A stretch of 12,595 bases of DNA from an uncultured Angelakisella sp. (lineage in GTDB: Bacteria > Bacillota > Clostridia > Oscillospirales > Ruminococcaceae). The position numbers were made by a program, and so were the translations under genes. The DNA lies in the NCBI GenBank assembly GCA_937914895.1, contig CALGIL010000049.1:1-12595 (forward strand), in the 5' to 3' direction. Positions 5,506 through 12,595 of this stretch are shown here, piece after piece (position 1 is the first letter of the stretch; every line of letters begins with the position of its first letter). The notes under the pieces are model-generated. The model was given only the letters and a program-made list of their open reading frames with translations, made no database searches and was not told where the DNA came from.

Positions 5506-8500
5506 GCGCACCGACATCCATAAAATCATGGTCATCGGCTCCGGCCCCATCGTCATCGGCCAGGCGGCGGAGTTTGACTACGCCGGCACCCAGGGCTGCC
5601 TTGCCCTGCGGGAGGAGGGGTACGAGGTAATTTTAATCAACTCCAACCCCGCCACCATTATGACCGACGTGGGCATTGCCCACAAGGTGTACATGGAGCC
5701 CCTGACCCTGGAATATGTGGCCAAAATTGTCCGGTACGAGCGCCCCGACGCCATTGTGCCGGGCCTGGGGGGCCAAACCGGCCTGAACCTTGCCATGCAG
5801 CTGGCCCGCAAGGGGGTGCTGGAGGAGTGCGGGGTGGAAATTTTGGGCACCGGCTTTCGCAGTATTGAGGAGGCCGAGGACCGGGACCGCTTTAAGCAGC
5901 TGTGCCAGCGCCTGGGCGAGCCGGTGCTGCCCTCGGTGGTGGTGCACACCGTGGAGGAGGGGGCCGAGGCCGCCCGGGAGATTGGCTACCCCGTGGTGCT
6001 GCGCCCCGCCTTTACCCTGGGGGGCACCGGCGGCGGCTTTGCCGACGACGAGGGGGAGCTGCGGGATATGCTGCAAAACGCCCTGCACCTGTCCCCGGTG
6101 TCCCAGGTGCTTATCGAAAAAAGCATTAAGGGCTTTAAGGAAATTGAGTACGAGGTCATCCGGGACAGCGCCGACACCGCCATTACCATCTGCAACATGG
6201 AAAACATCGACCCCGTGGGGGTGCACACCGGGGATTCCATTGTGGTGGCCCCCAGCCAGACGCTGACCAACAAGGAGTACCAGCTCCTCCGGGACAGCGC
6301 ATTAAAGATCATTCGGGAGCTGAAAATAGAGGGGGGCTGCAACGTCCAGTTTGCCCTGGACCCCTTCTCCTTTGAATATTACCTCATCGAGGTAAACCCC
6401 CGGGTGTCCCGGTCCTCGGCCCTGGCGTCCAAGGCGTCGGGCTACCCCATTGCCAGCGTGTCCGCCCGCATTGCGGTGGGCCTGCGCCTGGACGAGATCC
6501 GCCTTGCCAACACCCCCGCCTCCTTCGAACCCGCCCTGGATTATGTGGTGACCAAAATCGCCCGCTTTCCCTTTGATAAATTCGCCGGCGCCTCCAACAC
6601 CCTGTCCACCCAGATGAAGGCTACGGGGGAGGTAATGAGCATCGGCCGGACCATTGAGGAAAGCCTCCTCAAATCCATCCGGTCCCTGGAGACGGGGGTC
6701 TGCCACATCATCTCGGACAAATTTGTGGGGATGACCGGGGAGGAGCTGCAGGATTACGTCAAAAACGGCCGGGACGACCGGATTCTGGCCATTGCCCAGC
6801 TCATCCGCCAGGGGCTGGACCTGGGGCGCATTCACGCCCTGACCCAGATAGACATGCTGTTTTTGTACAAGCTGAAAAACATTGTGGACTTTGAAGGGGT
6901 GCTGGCCGCCGCCCCCGGGGACCTGGAGGTGCTGTACCGGGCCAAGCGCATGGGCTTTTCGGACAAATACATCGGCCAGGTGTGGGGTATGGACGAGGGC
7001 CGGGTCTTTTTGCTGCGCCGGGAGAAGGGCATGATGCCGGTGTACAAGATGATTGATACCTGCGCCAGCGAGTTTGAAAGCTATGTGCCCTACTTTTACT
7101 CCACCTACGAGGAGGAAAACGAATCGGTGGTGGACACCGAAAAGGAAAAAATTGTGGTGCTGGGCAGCGGGCCCATCCGCATCGGCCAGGGGGTGGAGTT
7201 TGACTACTCCACCGTCCACGCCGTCCGGGCCATCCGGGGGGCGGGGTATGAGGCCATTGTCATCAACAATAACCCCGAGACGGTGTCCACCGACTACACC
7301 ACCTCCGACAAGCTGTACTTTGAGCCCCTTACGGTGGAGGACGTGATGAACGTCCTGACTTTGGAGCAGCCCAAGGGGGTCATCGTTACCCTGGGGGGCC
7401 AGACGGCCATCAACCTGGCCGAGCCCCTGAGCCGCCTGGGGGTGCCCTTTATCGGCACCGGGGTGGAGGCCATTGAGCGGGCCGAAAACCGGGACCGCTT
7501 TGAGCACATCATGGAAACCCTGGGCATCCCCCAGCCCAAGGGCCGGGCGGTGCTGACCGTGGAGGACGGAGTGCGCGCCGCCGCCGAGGTGGGCTACCCG
7601 GTGCTGGTGCGCCCCAGCTATGTGCTGGGGGGCCGCGCCATGCAGATTGTCCCGGGGGAGGAGGCCCTGCGCGCCTACCTGGAGGCGGCGGCCCGGGCCG
7701 GGGGCGGCCAGCCCGTGCTGGTGGATAAATACATCGAGGGCAAAGAGCTGGAGGTGGACGCGGTCTGCGACGGCACCGACGTCTTTGTCCCCGGCATTAT
7801 GGAGCACGTGGAGCGCACCGGCGTCCATTCGGGGGATTCCATCAGCGTCTACCCCACCTTCAGCGTCGGCGCCGGGGTTAAGGAAACCATCCTGGACTAC
7901 ACCGTCCGCCTGGGGCTGGGCCTTAGCATTGTGGGCCTTTACAACATCCAGTACATTGTGGACAAGGACGAACAGGTCTATGTCATCGAGGTAAATCCCC
8001 GGTCCTCCCGGACGGTGCCCTTCCTCTCCAAGGCGTCGGGGTATGCCCTGGCGGACATTGGCACCTACGCGGCCCTGGGCATCTCCCTGAGGGACCAGGG
8101 CATCCATACCGTCTACCCCCCGGAGCGGAAGAAGTGGTATGTCAAGGCGCCGGTGTTCTCCTTCTCCAAGCTCCACGGGGTGGACGCCTACCTGTCCCCC
8201 GAGATGAAATCCACCGGCGAGGCCATCGGCTACGACCACAGCCTTAACCGTGCCCTGTACAAGGCTTTGCAGTCCTCGGGGATGCAGGTGGCAAACTACG
8301 GCACCGTGCTGGTGACCATTGCGGACAAGGACAAGGAGGAGGCCCTGCCCCTCATCCGGCGGTTTTACAACCTGGGCTTTAACATCGAGGCCACCGACGG
8401 CACCGCCCGGTACCTAAAGGGCCACGGCATCCGCACCCGGGTCAAAAAGAAGCTCAGCGAGGGCTCGGACGAAATTCTCCAGGGGCTGCGGCGGGGCTAT

Positions 8501-8683
8501 GTCAGCTATGTCATCAGCACCCGGGACCTGGACGAGGCCAGCCAGCAAAACGACGGCCACGCCATCCGCTGCTGCGCCGCGGAAAATAACGTCACCATGT
8601 TTACCGCCCTGGACACCGTCCGGGTGCTGCTGGACGTGCTGGAGGAGATTACCCTGACCATCTCCACCATCGATTCCGACTGA
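5498..8683 (+). CDS. carB: carbamoyl-phosphate synthase large subunit
   Basis: A 1061-aa subunit close to the usual length of about 1070. It makes carbamoyl phosphate from bicarbonate, ammonia and two ATP. The two homologous synthetase halves are easy to see. The first opens with [19 protein letters not shown] (about 12-30) and has [16 protein letters not shown] at 298-313. The second opens with [18 protein letters not shown] (about 554-571) and has [16 protein letters not shown] at 831-846. The oligomerisation region lies between them (about 400-550). The C-terminal MGS-like allosteric domain runs from about 935 and keeps the ATDGTA loop (965-970) at the place where UMP or IMP binds in E. 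coli CarB. Feedback by UMP is therefore plausible. AAGGAGG lies 9 nt before the ATG. Also called pyrAB. Confidence 0.98.
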   Translation: MPKRTDIHKIMVIGSGPIVIGQAAEFDYAGTQGCLALREEGYEVILINSNPATIMTDVGIAHKVYMEPLTLEYVAKIVRYERPDAIVPGLGGQTGLNLAMQLARKGVLEECGVEILGTGFRSIEEAEDRDRFKQLCQRLGEPVLPSVVVHTVEEGAEAAREIGYPVVLRPAFTLGGTGGGFADDEGELRDMLQNALHLSPVSQVLIEKSIKGFKEIEYEVIRDSADTAITICNMENIDPVGVHTGDSIVVAPSQTLTNKEYQLLRDSALKIIRELKIEGGCNVQFALDPFSFEYYLIEVNPRVSRSSALASKASGYPIASVSARIAVGLRLDEIRLANTPASFEPALDYVVTKIARFPFDKFAGASNTLSTQMKATGEVMSIGRTIEESLLKSIRSLETGVCHIISDKFVGMTGEELQDYVKNGRDDRILAIAQLIRQGLDLGRIHALTQIDMLFLYKLKNIVDFEGVLAAAPGDLEVLYRAKRMGFSDKYIGQVWGMDEGRVFLLRREKGMMPVYKMIDTCASEFESYVPYFYSTYEEENESVVDTEKEKIVVLGSGPIRIGQGVEFDYSTVHAVRAIRGAGYEAIVINNNPETVSTDYTTSDKLYFEPLTVEDVMNVLTLEQPKGVIVTLGGQTAINLAEPLSRLGVPFIGTGVEAIERAENRDRFEHIMETLGIPQPKGRAVLTVEDGVRAAAEVGYPVLVRPSYVLGGRAMQIVPGEEALRAYLEAAARAGGGQPVLVDKYIEGKELEVDAVCDGTDVFVPGIMEHVERTGVHSGDSISVYPTFSVGAGVKETILDYTVRLGLGLSIVGLYNIQYIVDKDEQVYVIEVNPRSSRTVPFLSKASGYALADIGTYAALGISLRDQGIHTVYPPERKKWYVKAPVFSFSKLHGVDAYLSPEMKSTGEAIGYDHSLNRALYKALQSSGMQVANYGTVLVTIADKDKEEALPLIRRFYNLGFNIEATDGTARYLKGHGIRTRVKKKLSEGSDEILQGLRRGYVSYVISTRDLDEASQQNDGHAIRCCAAENNVTMFTALDTVRVLLDVLEEITLTISTIDSD

Positions 8684-8694
8684 GGAGGGACCCC

Positions 8695-9450
8695 ATGACC
8701 GGAACGCAATGCTTTGTCATCCAGGCAAACACCCCCCTGGCCAGGGATGTCTACGATTTAACGCTGGCGGGGGACACCGCCCCCCTTACCGCGCCGGGGC
8801 AGTTTGTGAACGTCGCCCTGCCGGGGTTTTACCTGCGGCGGCCCCTTTCGGTCTGCGACTGGGCCCCCGGGGTGCTGCGGCTTATTTATAAGGTGGTGGG
8901 CCGGGGCACCGCCGCCCTGGCGGACCTTCGGCCCGGGCAGGAGCTGGACCTGCTGCTGCCCCTGGGCAACGGGTTTTCCGTCCCGGAGGGGATAAAGGCC
9001 CCCCTGCTTATCGGGGGCGGGGTGGGCACGCCCCCCCTGTACGGCCTGGCCCGGGTGCTGGCGGAATGGGGCCTTGCCCCCACGGTGGTGCTGGGCTTTC
9101 AAACCGGGGAGGACGTCTTTTTAGAGGAGGATTTTGCCGCCCTGGGCTGTGCGGCCTTTGTGGCCACCCAGGACGGCGGCCGGGGGACACAGGGCCTTGT
9201 CACCGACCTGCCGGCCTTAAAGTCCGGCGCCCACGACTACTACTTTACCTGCGGCCCCCAGGGGATGCTAAGGGCGGTCCACGGGGCCCTGGACATCCCC
9301 GGCCAGCTGAGCTTTGAGGAGCGCATGGCCTGCGGCTTTGGGGCCTGCATGGGCTGCTCCTGCAAAACCCTGTACGGCAGCAAGCGGATTTGCAAGGACG
9401 GCCCGGTGCTGCAAAGCGGCGAAGTGCTGTGGGAGGAGGGCGCCCAATGA
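8695..9450 (+). CDS. pyrK: dihydroorotate dehydrogenase 1B electron-transfer subunit
   Basis: A 251-aa iron-sulfur flavoprotein that carries electrons from the FMN of PyrD through a [2Fe-2S] cluster and FAD to NAD+. A ferredoxin-reductase-like fold is visible. The FAD-binding RRPLS is at 48-52. The nucleotide-binding LLIGGGVGTPPL is at 104-115. The C-terminal cluster cysteines are C213, C218, C221 and C233 in the C-X4-C-X2-C-X11-C pattern, with an extra C223. It starts 11 nt after carB with AGGAGG 6 nt before the ATG, and its stop overlaps the pyrD start (ATGA). Direct coupling to the catalytic partner fits the heterotetramer known from Lactococcus. Confidence 0.96.
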   Translation: MTGTQCFVIQANTPLARDVYDLTLAGDTAPLTAPGQFVNVALPGFYLRRPLSVCDWAPGVLRLIYKVVGRGTAALADLRPGQELDLLLPLGNGFSVPEGIKAPLLIGGGVGTPPLYGLARVLAEWGLAPTVVLGFQTGEDVFLEEDFAALGCAAFVATQDGGRGTQGLVTDLPALKSGAHDYYFTCGPQGMLRAVHGALDIPGQLSFEERMACGFGACMGCSCKTLYGSKRICKDGPVLQSGEVLWEEGAQ

Positions 9451-10358
9451 AGGACTTGACGGTCACCCTAAGCGGTCTTGTGCTGGACAATCCGGTGATA
9501 GCGGCCAGCGGCACCTTTGGCTACGGTCAGGAGTTCCGGGACCTTTACGACATCAACATTCTAGGGTCCTTCTCCTTTAAGGGCACCACGTTAGAGCCCC
9601 GGTTTGGCAATCCCACCCCCCGGGTGGCCGAATGCACCGCCGGGATGCTTAACGCCGTGGGGCTGCAAAACCCCGGCATCGACGCGGTGGTGGCCCGGGA
9701 GCTGCCCGCCCTGGGGGAGTTTTTCCACAAGCCGGTGGTGGCCAACGTCAGCGGCTTTTCGGTGGAGGAGTACGCGGCCTGCTGCCGCAGGCTGGACGCC
9801 TGCCCCCAGGTGGGCATCATCGAGGTAAACATCAGCTGCCCCAACGTCCACGGCGGGGGCATGACCTTTGGCACCCAGCCGGAGCTGGCGGCGGAGGTGA
9901 CCCGGGCGGCCAAAGCGGCCACCACCAAGCCCGTGTACATTAAATTAAGCCCCAACATCACCGACATCGTCCCCATTGCCAGGGCCTGCCAGGAAGCGGG
10001 GGCCGACGGCCTCAGCCTTATCAACACCCTGCTGGGGATGCGCATTGACCCCCGCACCCGCAGGCCGGTGCTGGCAAACGGCATGGGGGGCTTTTCGGGC
10101 CCGGCCATTTTCCCGGTAGCCCTGCGGATGGTGTACCAGGCGGCACAGGCGGTACAAATTCCCATTATGGGGCTGGGGGGTGTGGCCACCGCCTGGGATG
10201 TCGTCGAAATGATGATGGCCGGGGCCACGGCCGTGCAGGTGGGCAGTGAGAATCTGCGAAATCCCACCGCGTGCAAAGACATCATCGAGGACCTGCCCCG
10301 GGTGATGGAGGAGCTGGGAATTGACCGTCTGGCGGACATCATCGGCGCGGCGCTGTAA
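9447..10358 (+). CDS. pyrD: dihydroorotate dehydrogenase, class 1B catalytic subunit
   Basis: A 303-aa cytosolic FMN enzyme that oxidises dihydroorotate to orotate. [11 protein letters not shown] (128-138) holds the catalytic C131, as in class 1 enzymes; membrane-bound class 2 enzymes use serine. NAVGLQNPG (69-77) and KLSPN (166-170) line the substrate and FMN sites. [10 protein letters not shown] and VQVGSENL near the C-terminus match the phosphate-binding loops. Together with pyrK this marks the NAD+-linked 1B type, which works without respiratory quinones. The start at 9447 overlaps the pyrK stop and has GGAGGAGG 7 nt upstream. The frame extends to 9390, but those residues lie inside pyrK and do not match the family. 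Also called pyrDB. Confidence 0.96.
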   Translation: MKDLTVTLSGLVLDNPVIAASGTFGYGQEFRDLYDINILGSFSFKGTTLEPRFGNPTPRVAECTAGMLNAVGLQNPGIDAVVARELPALGEFFHKPVVANVSGFSVEEYAACCRRLDACPQVGIIEVNISCPNVHGGGMTFGTQPELAAEVTRAAKAATTKPVYIKLSPNITDIVPIARACQEAGADGLSLINTLLGMRIDPRTRRPVLANGMGGFSGPAIFPVALRMVYQAAQAVQIPIMGLGGVATAWDVVEMMMAGATAVQVGSENLRNPTACKDIIEDLPRVMEELGIDRLADIIGAAL

Positions 10359-10405
10359 ATACTGGTTTTGCAAACTTAAAAATACAAAAACAGGAGGACG
10401 CACAC

Positions 10406-11104
10406 ATGGGCAAGGACGTCATTATTGCGCTGGACTTCGGCACCGGGGAGGAGGTATTTGCCTTCCTGGACAAATTCCCCGCACAAAAGCCCTTTGTCAA
10501 AATTGGCATGGAGCTGTTTTATGCCCAGGGTCCGGACATTGTCCGGCGGGTAAAGGCCAGGGGGCACCAGGTGTTTCTGGATCTCAAGCTCCACGACATC
10601 CCCAACACCGTCCGGGGGGGCATGGCGTCCCTGTCGGGCCTGGGGGCGGATATGTGCAACCTCCACGCCGCGGGGGGCCGGGCCATGATGGAGGCGGCCC
10701 TGGAGGGCCTCAGCCGTCCCGACGGCACCCGCCCCCTGCTGCTGGCGGTGACCCAGCTTACCTCCACCACCCCGGAAATGCTCCGGGACGAGCTGCTTAT
10801 TGGGACAGACATGGGGGAGACGGTGGCCCGGTACGCCCAAAACGCAAAAGCCGCTGGGCTGGACGGCGTGGTCTGCTCCCCCCTGGAGGCAGCCCTGGTC
10901 AAGGAGGCCTGCGGCAGGGGGATGCTCACCGTCACCCCCGGGGTGCGCTTTGCCGACGGGGATGCCCAGGACCAGGTGCGGGTGACCACCCCCGCAAAAG
11001 CAAAGGAAATCGGCTCCGACTACATTGTGGTGGGACGGCCCATCACCAGGGCCGCCGATCCCCTGGCCGCCTGGCAGCGCTGTATGGACGAGTTTGTGGG
11101 CTGA
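10406..11104 (+). CDS. pyrF: orotidine 5'-phosphate decarboxylase
   Basis: A 232-aa TIM-barrel enzyme that decarboxylates OMP to UMP, the last step of the pathway. The catalytic D-X-K-X-X-D array is D59, K61 and D64 in [13 protein letters not shown]10 (ALDFGT) and K32 (VKIGMELFY) complete the active site. VTPGVR (176-181) and VGRPIT (209-214) form the phosphate-binding end. The length is normal for the bacterial short form. AGGAGG lies 8 nt before the ATG. The 47-nt A-rich gap from pyrD is the widest in the operon. I see no convincing promoter or terminator in it. Confidence 0.97.
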   Translation: MGKDVIIALDFGTGEEVFAFLDKFPAQKPFVKIGMELFYAQGPDIVRRVKARGHQVFLDLKLHDIPNTVRGGMASLSGLGADMCNLHAAGGRAMMEAALEGLSRPDGTRPLLLAVTQLTSTTPEMLRDELLIGTDMGETVARYAQNAKAAGLDGVVCSPLEAALVKEACGRGMLTVTPGVRFADGDAQDQVRVTTPAKAKEIGSDYIVVGRPITRAADPLAAWQRCMDEFVG

Positions 11105-11130
11105 GTGTGGAAATAAAGGAGGATAAAGCC

Positions 11131-11748
11131 ATGGAACGTCAAATTGCCAAAGGACTTTTGTCCATTGGGGCCGTGTTTCTGCGTCCGGATGAGCCCTTTA
11201 CCTGGGCCAGCGGAATAAGGAGCCCCATTTACTGCGACAACCGCCTGACCCTGACCGCCCCCGACGTGCGCACTCAGATTGAGGAGGGGTTTGTACAGCT
11301 TATCCGCCGGGAGTACCCCGACTGCCAGGTGCTCATGGGCACCGCCACCGCCGGCATCGCCCACGCCGCCATCACCGCCCATCTCATGGGTCTGCCCATG
11401 GGGTATGTGCGGTCCTCCGCCAAGGACCACGGCCGGGGCAGCCGCATCGAGGGCAGGCTGGAGCCGGGACAAAAGGTGGTGGTGGTGGAGGACCTCATCT
11501 CCACCGGGGGCAGCGTGGCCGAGGTGGTGGAGGCCCTGCGGGAAGCGGGCGCCCAGGTGCTGGGCATTGCCAGCATCTTTACCTACGGCATGGCCAAAAG
11601 CGCCCAGTGCTTTGCCAAAGCGGGGGTGCAAAACGTCAGCCTGACTACCTTTGACGTGGCCGCCGAGGAGGGCTACATTGCCGAAGAGGACATCCGGCGG
11701 CTGATGGCCTTCCGGGACGACCCCGCCGACGAAAGCTGGATTCGGTAA
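11131..11748 (+). CDS. pyrE: orotate phosphoribosyltransferase
   Basis: A 205-aa type I phosphoribosyltransferase that joins orotate and PRPP to give OMP. The PRPP-binding loop is VVVVEDLISTGGS (116-128), with the acidic pair E120-D121. FTWASGIRSPIYCDNR (23-38) is the orotate-binding and N-terminal signature. The flexible catalytic loop covers about 94-106 (RSSAKDHGRGSRI). The ATG at 11131 has AAGGAGG 8 nt upstream and lies 26 nt after pyrF. The frame is open far upstream, but that stretch is a shadow of pyrF. It is followed by pyrB after 13 nt. Confidence 0.97.
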   Translation: MERQIAKGLLSIGAVFLRPDEPFTWASGIRSPIYCDNRLTLTAPDVRTQIEEGFVQLIRREYPDCQVLMGTATAGIAHAAITAHLMGLPMGYVRSSAKDHGRGSRIEGRLEPGQKVVVVEDLISTGGSVAEVVEALREAGAQVLGIASIFTYGMAKSAQCFAKAGVQNVSLTTFDVAAEEGYIAEEDIRRLMAFRDDPADESWIR

Positions 11749-11761
11749 AGGAGGGCCCCCC

Positions 11762-12595
11762 ATGCGCCACCTTGTGGATATTACCGATTTGACCCCTGCC
11801 GAGCGGGAAGCCCTGCTGGACCTGGGGGAGGAGATGCTCCGGCATCCCGGGGACTTTGCCGACGCCGCCCGGGGCAGGATTTTGGCCACCCTGTTTTTTG
11901 AGCCCAGCACCCGCACCCGCCTCAGCTTTGAATCCGCCATGCAGAGCCTGGGGGGCGGTACCCTGGGGTTTGCCGAGGCGTCCTCCAGCTCCGCCGCCAA
12001 GGGGGAGGGGGTGGCGGATACCGTCCGGGTGGCGGGCTGCTACGCAGATCTTATCGCCATGCGCCACCCCAAGGAGGGGGCGGCCCTGATGGGGGCGCTG
12101 TACGCCCCGGTGCCCGTCATCAACGCCGGGGACGGGGGCCACTGCCACCCCACCCAGACCCTCACCGACCTGTTGACCATCCGCCGGGAGCTGGGCCGGG
12201 TGGACGGCCTGACCGTGGGCCTCTGCGGCGATCTTAAGTACGGCCGGACGGTCCACTCCCTGGTAAACGCCCTGGCCGCGTACCGGGATGTGCGCCTGGT
12301 GTTTATCTCCCCGGAGGAGCTGCGCATTCCCGCCTACATGAAGGAGGGGGTGCTGCGCCGGATGTCCTATGCCGAAACCGACAGCCTGGCCGACGCCCTG
12401 CCGGGGCTGGACCTTTTGTACATGACCCGCATCCAGCGGGAGCGCTTTGCGGACCCGGAGGAATACCTGCGCCTAAGGGACAGCTTTCTCCTGACCCCGG
12501 AGCTGCTGCGCCCCGCCGGGGAGCATATGGCGGTGCTGCACCCCCTGCCCCGGGTGGGCGAGATTTCGGCGGCGGTGGACGGCGACCCCCGGGCC
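11762..12595 (+). CDS. pyrB: aspartate carbamoyltransferase catalytic subunit (3' end outside window)
   Basis: 278 codons are present out of about 305 expected, and the frame runs open off the right edge. The enzyme transfers the carbamoyl group to aspartate, the committed step of the pathway. FFEPSTRTRLSFE (45-57) is the carbamoyl-phosphate site with S49-T50-R51-T52. K80 lies in the SSSSAAKGE loop that reaches into the neighbouring subunit. H127 and Q132 (HPTQTLTDL), R161, R223/Q225 (TRIQRERF) and HPLPR (260-264) are also present. AAAGGAGGG overlaps the pyrE stop and sits 6 nt before the ATG. Whether a regulatory pyrI follows cannot be seen. Its place at the end of the cluster differs from the Bacillus operon, where pyrB is early. 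Confidence 0.97.
   Translation, partial: MRHLVDITDLTPAEREALLDLGEEMLRHPGDFADAARGRILATLFFEPSTRTRLSFESAMQSLGGGTLGFAEASSSSAAKGEGVADTVRVAGCYADLIAMRHPKEGAALMGALYAPVPVINAGDGGHCHPTQTLTDLLTIRRELGRVDGLTVGLCGDLKYGRTVHSLVNALAAYRDVRLVFISPEELRIPAYMKEGVLRRMSYAETDSLADALPGLDLLYMTRIQRERFADPEEYLRLRDSFLLTPELLRPAGEHMAVLHPLPRVGEISAAVDGDPRA

Noticed and set aside
6302..8239. 645-aa minus-strand open frame inside carB
   Set aside because: It is the antisense shadow of a full-length conserved CarB. It has no start context and no domain signature.
10359..10405. Internal promoter in the A-rich pyrD-pyrF gap
   Set aside because: TTGACC at 10321 and TTGCAA at 10368 have no -10 hexamer at the right distance. The gap is too short for more than a ribosome site and an A-rich stretch.
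10321..11130. Long N-terminal extension of PyrE (475-aa frame), a possible PyrF-PyrE style fusion
   Set aside because: The upstream part is pyrF read in another frame, not PyrF protein. pyrF has its own start, stop and ribosome site, and pyrE has AAGGAGG before the ATG at 11131.
1..12595. CRISPR array, insertion sequence, toxin-antitoxin or phage genes
   Set aside because: I see no regularly spaced long repeats, no transposase or integrase motifs, and no small gene pairs. Almost all of the window is accounted for by housekeeping genes.

Overview
The window looks like a chromosomal segment of a GC-rich (by eye) anaerobic Firmicute. The best guess is the Clostridia, possibly the Oscillospiraceae side. 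The guess rests on AGGAGG-type ribosome binding sites in front of most genes, sigma-A consensus promoters, a class 1B dihydroorotate dehydrogenase (PyrD plus PyrK), and a hybrid-cluster protein (Hcp), which is typical of anaerobes. The placement is inference; no 16S or other marker gene is present.

Left part (1-960). A short run of degenerate repeats lies at the edge, then a strong hairpin terminator. A minus-strand Nudix hydrolase of the diadenosine-tetraphosphatase type follows. Its upstream region (530-710) has a possible extended -10 promoter, a perfect 14-bp palindrome and a strongly folded untranslated leader. Diverging from it is a tRNA-Arg(CCT) gene with a textbook promoter. A long palindromic terminator ends the tRNA transcript and, from the other side, the hcp transcript.

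Middle (966-3151). A minus-strand two-gene unit encodes a small cupin followed by Hcp, probably a nitrosative-stress or nitric-oxide detoxification unit. The 245-bp region shared with pyrC holds a consensus pyr promoter on the plus strand. For the cupin-hcp unit it holds a good -10 with no -35, plus an imperfect palindrome centred about 41.5 bp upstream of the predicted start. This is the usual geometry for a Crp/FNR-family activator.

Right part (3152-12595). This is a tightly packed pyrimidine operon: pyrC-carA-carB-pyrK-pyrD-pyrF-pyrE-pyrB, with pyrB cut off by the window end. These eight genes cover every step from bicarbonate, glutamine and ATP to UMP. Carbamoyl phosphate is made by CarAB, carbamoyl-aspartate by PyrB, dihydroorotate by PyrC, orotate by PyrDK, OMP by PyrE and UMP by PyrF. 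Three junctions overlap (16, 8 and 4 nt), so translational coupling is likely. Unlike the Bacillus operon there is no pyrR in the window, the predicted leader is only about 36 nt with no room for an attenuator, and pyrB comes last.

Most of the window is standard core metabolism. I do not see a novel defence, mobile or biosynthetic system. The points worth a second look are regulatory: the folded Nudix leader, the candidate Crp/FNR-type site, and the pyr operon without visible PyrR control.
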